From Paulownia fortunei (taxonomy: Eukaryota > Streptophyta > Magnoliopsida > Lamiales > Paulowniaceae), in assembly GCA_019321725.1 (NCBI GenBank), contig CM033107.1, forward strand, positions 12,453,445-12,517,444: DNA of 64,000 bases, read 5' to 3'. Made by a program: the position numbers and the translations under genes. This document shows positions 61,407-64,000 of the stretch, one piece after another; the first letter of the stretch is position 1; each line of letters begins with the position of its first letter. The notes below the pieces were generated by a model, which saw nothing but the letters and a program-made list of their open reading frames with translations, did no database searches and had not been told where the DNA came from.

Positions 61407-62985
61407 TGATCCAAGAAGCTATGAAGAGGCGATGTCTAACATCGACTCGAAGAAGTGGCAAAAAGCTATGCAGTCCGAAATGGACTCTATGTACTCCAAC
61501 AAGGTATGGACTTTGATGAACCCACCACAGGGAATTATTCCCATTGGCTGCAAATGGGTCTACAAGCAGAAGTTCGGAGTAGATGGAGAGGTAGCAACCT
61601 ATAAGGCACAATTGGTAGCAAAAGGTTATACTCAGAAGCAAGGAATTGATTATGAAGAAACTTTTTCACCAGTAGCGATGCTTAAATCCATACGGATACT
61701 GTTAGCCATATCTGCATATTATGACTATGAGATATGGCAAATGGATGTGAAGACCACTTTCCTTAATGAAAACATTAAGGAAGAGATCTATATGAAGCAG
61801 CCAGAAGGCTTCATATCCAGCGGGAGCGAGCAAAAGGTTTGCAAGCTCCAGAGATCCATTTATGGACTCAAACAAGCTTCGAGGAGTTAGAACATCCGGT
61901 TTGATGAAACGATTAAAACGTTTGACTTTCATAAGAACCCGGATGAACCATGTGTCTACAAGAAGGTTAGTGGGAGTGCAGTTACATTTGTTGTGCTCTA
62001 TGTTGATGACATCCTACTCATTGGGAATGATGTAGGGATGTTGCAGTCAACGAGGACTTGGTTATCTAATCAGTTTTCCATGAAGGACTTGGGAGATGCA
62101 TCTTTTATCCTAGGGATAAAGATCTATAGAGATAGATTCAAAAGGATGATCGGACTATCCCAATCCATGTACATGGACAAAGTGCTAAAAAGGTTTAGCA
62201 TGGAGGAATCCAAGAGAGAATTTCTGCCTATGAGTCATGGGGTTTCACTCTCTAAAGTTATGTCTCCTAAGACACTTGAAGAGAGAGAAAAGATAGCTCG
62301 CATACCTTATGCTTCTGCAATAGGGAGCATAATGTATGCAATGTTATGTACAAGGCCTGATATAGCACATGTTTTGAGTGTCACGAGCAGATATCAGTCC
62401 AATCCAGGAGAAGAACACTAGAAAGCTATTAAGATGATCCTCAAGTACTTGAGAAGGACTAAGGATATCTTTTTGATATACGACAATGGAGAACTAAAAC
62501 TGGAGAGATATACAGACTTTAGTTTTCAGTCCGATATAGATGACTCAAAGTCCATGTCTGGATACATATTCACCTTGAATGGTGGTGCGGTCAGTTGGAA
62601 GAGTTCCAAGCAAGAGACGACTGCAGACTCTACCACCGAAGCTGAATATAATGCTGTATCAGATGCAGCAAAAGAAGCTGTTTGGATTAGAAATTTCATC
62701 CAAGGGTTGGATGTAATTCCATCCATTGTTGATCCAATTATGATTTACTGTGATAATAATAGAGTTATTGCGTAAGCAAAAGAGCCAAGATCTCATCAAA
62801 GATCCAAGCACATAATGAGACGATATCACTTGATTAGAGAGATCATTGGTAGAGGCGATGCCATTGTAGATCGAGTTGCCTCAGTAGAAAATGTAGCAGA
62901 TCCACTTACTAAGCCCTTAGCACAGAAGATATTCGACGGACATCTTGAGAAGATGGGCCTTAGATACATGGGCAATTGGAGCTAG
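61399..62985 (+). pseudogene. C1 reverse transcriptase-RNase H, broken
   Basis: This is shifted by one frame from integrase. RT segments include KWVYKQKFGVDGEVATYKAQ, YEETFSPVA, WQMDVKTTFLN, IYMKQPEGF and YGLKQASRS. The active site YVDD is intact at 61999-62010. The RNase H and connection show MSGYIFTLNGGAVSWKSSKQ and TTEAEYNA. Stops lie at 61888 (TAG), 62419 (TAG) and 62773 (TAA). The first two sit where the family has Trp and the third where it has Gln. The natural end of the frame is TAG at 62983-62985, right before the polypurine tract. Confidence 0.9.
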
Positions 62986-62999
62986 GGCAAGTGGGAGAA
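62986..62999 (+). other. C1 polypurine tract
   Basis: GGCAAGTGGGAGAA directly follows the gag-pol stop and precedes the 3' LTR. It is equivalent to the tracts of elements D1 and B. Confidence 0.85.
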
Positions 63000-64000
63000 T
63001 ATTAGAGTAGGATGCCCAACGCCCCAATTAGATTGGGTGTATTATACTCTTTTGTTTTTGTAAAGACAATCTTATTGGGAATCATAATAATAAAAAGACA
63101 TTTACTTTATCTTATGTCTTGCATTTTTTATTTCTGCACATTAGATAAAGTCCTTAGACCAAATTTAGCTACGGGGCATGGTCGCGCATATGATGGCGAT
63201 CATGGAACATGCCTCTAAGGCTTTGGTCGTAAACAAGTTTTGAGTCGAGAGCTTTTTGAGATGGGATATCAAATAGCTTAGTAAGACTCATACATATAAT
63301 GCATGCTCGTGAGACGAGGATGTCACATTCCATTGGCATTAGCGTAGAGACATAAGTGCATGTATGTGGGATCTTGTTAGGGAACAAGTACACTGAATAT
63401 GGCCCGCAAGAAATTCTTAGTTAGAGGCTTTGCCCGTCGAAATAAGAATTTTTGTGTTGCGATAGTACACGACTAGTCCTTAGACTTAAGGCACGATGGT
63501 AGCCTTGTGTGCATCCTCCAGCACTTTGATATATCTTTTGATTGCTTAACAATCACAAAGGGGGAATGTTAGGTGTTGCACTAGTGTGCATGAAGGTTTG
63601 TCAGTGGCTAACATAAAATTTGACACTTGTCTTTTTAAACAAGGGAATCTCCTGTGTTTTTATAGTTCGTGATTCAAAGACCTTGGCCAAGGCAGTATGA
63701 ATTGTGATTCATCAAGAATCATCGTAACTTGAAATGGAATCACAGTTATTGAATCATTTAGGGTTTCGACTTATAATTCGTGTCTTAGATTCAATCAGGA
63801 GATTAGCTGTTGAAAGGACCGTACATATATAGTACTCGCAACTGAAATAAGTTTACTCACTATTTCACCTAAAACTAGTTTGCCATGATTACTTGCTAGA
63901 TGTTTTCATGGATAGTGAGGTTCTTAGAATTAAGGAGTTGATTCCAAGCGAATTAATTAATTGAATTAATTAATTGGAATAATTATTATTCATAAGTTGC
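63000..64000 (+). repeat. C1 3' LTR, cut by the window end
   Basis: It starts TATTAGAGTAGGATGCCC, a TG-to-TA variant of the family start. It is colinear with the family A LTR in D1 (10243 downward). It contains the hairpin at 63178-63203 and reaches the TTAATTAA-rich zone at the window end. Confidence 0.85.
63175..63213 (+). other. Conserved LTR hairpin in the C1 3' LTR
   Basis: The outer arms are GGCATG (63175-63180) and CATGCC (63208-63213). The alternative inner arms ATGGTCGC (63178-63185) and GCGATCAT (63196-63203) pair fully, with one G-U, around a 10-nt loop. The outer and inner pairings overlap by three bases, so they may be alternative folds. The function is unknown. Confidence 0.6.

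Larger units (their letters stand above)
57497..64000 (+). mobile_element. Ty1/copia element C1, nearly complete but inactivated
   Basis: PBS at 57497, a leader of about 1.6 kb, gag-pol at 59091-62985, a polypurine tract at 62986-62999, and a 3' LTR from 63000 that leaves the window. The 5' LTR is the right part of the hybrid LTR. The domain order gag, protease, integrase, RT, RNase H identifies Ty1/copia. It is the youngest-looking element here, since most of the polyprotein is still in one frame. Confidence 0.9.

Overview
The window looks like gene-poor plant nuclear DNA. It is AT-rich and is built almost entirely of LTR retrotransposons in several states of decay. Plant origin is inferred from Ty1/copia elements whose primer-binding sites match the plant initiator-Met type (TGGTATCAGAGCC), from Ty3/gypsy elements of the Athila/Tat group with tRNA-Asp-like primer sites, and from a 2.7 kb LTR with the TGTAACACCC start typical of Tekay-type chromoviruses. 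I see no convincing host gene, tRNA, rRNA or CRISPR array. Species cannot be told from the sequence.

Left part, 1-32.7 kb: a deeply nested stack. A minus-strand Athila-like element (E) is split into 4633-7935 and 22986-29356. Between them sits a minus-strand copia element (D1, 7936-22985) flanked by near-identical 5-bp target duplications (ACTAG/ACTTG). The 5' LTR of D1 is itself split by a second minus-strand Athila-like element (G, 14929-22799). The pol of G is in turn interrupted by a relic of a Tekay-like LTR. The 5' LTR of E carries two further copia LTRs; one is a clean solo LTR with a perfect AAAAG duplication. Outside E lie copia fragments (281-2635, 2636-4632, 29357-32741).

Middle part, 33.7-56.1 kb: a decayed plus-strand copia element (B). 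A solo Athila-like LTR sits in its 5' LTR, and a solo 2.7 kb Tekay-like LTR sits in its leader. About 10.6 kb of this element appears twice, nearly identical, on both sides of a 100-N gap. The repeat edges coincide exactly with the gap, so this is most simply an uncollapsed contig overlap rather than biology. Collapsing it gives one ordinary element.

Right part, 56-64 kb: the best-preserved element, a plus-strand copia (C1). It has a PBS, a GC-rich leader, gag, CCHC knuckle, protease, integrase, RT, RNase H, polypurine tract and the start of a 3' LTR. It is dead through eight in-frame stops and one frameshift. At least seven stops are single C-to-T or G-to-A changes. The same kind of change converts catalytic Asp to Asn in four other elements here.

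The most interesting non-obvious signal is a short hairpin in the copia LTRs. It recurs in diverged LTR families, and its sequence changes in most copies preserve pairing through G-U wobbles in the sense RNA. I found no new multi-gene system. The novelty lies in this hairpin, the insertion history, and the assembly problem.
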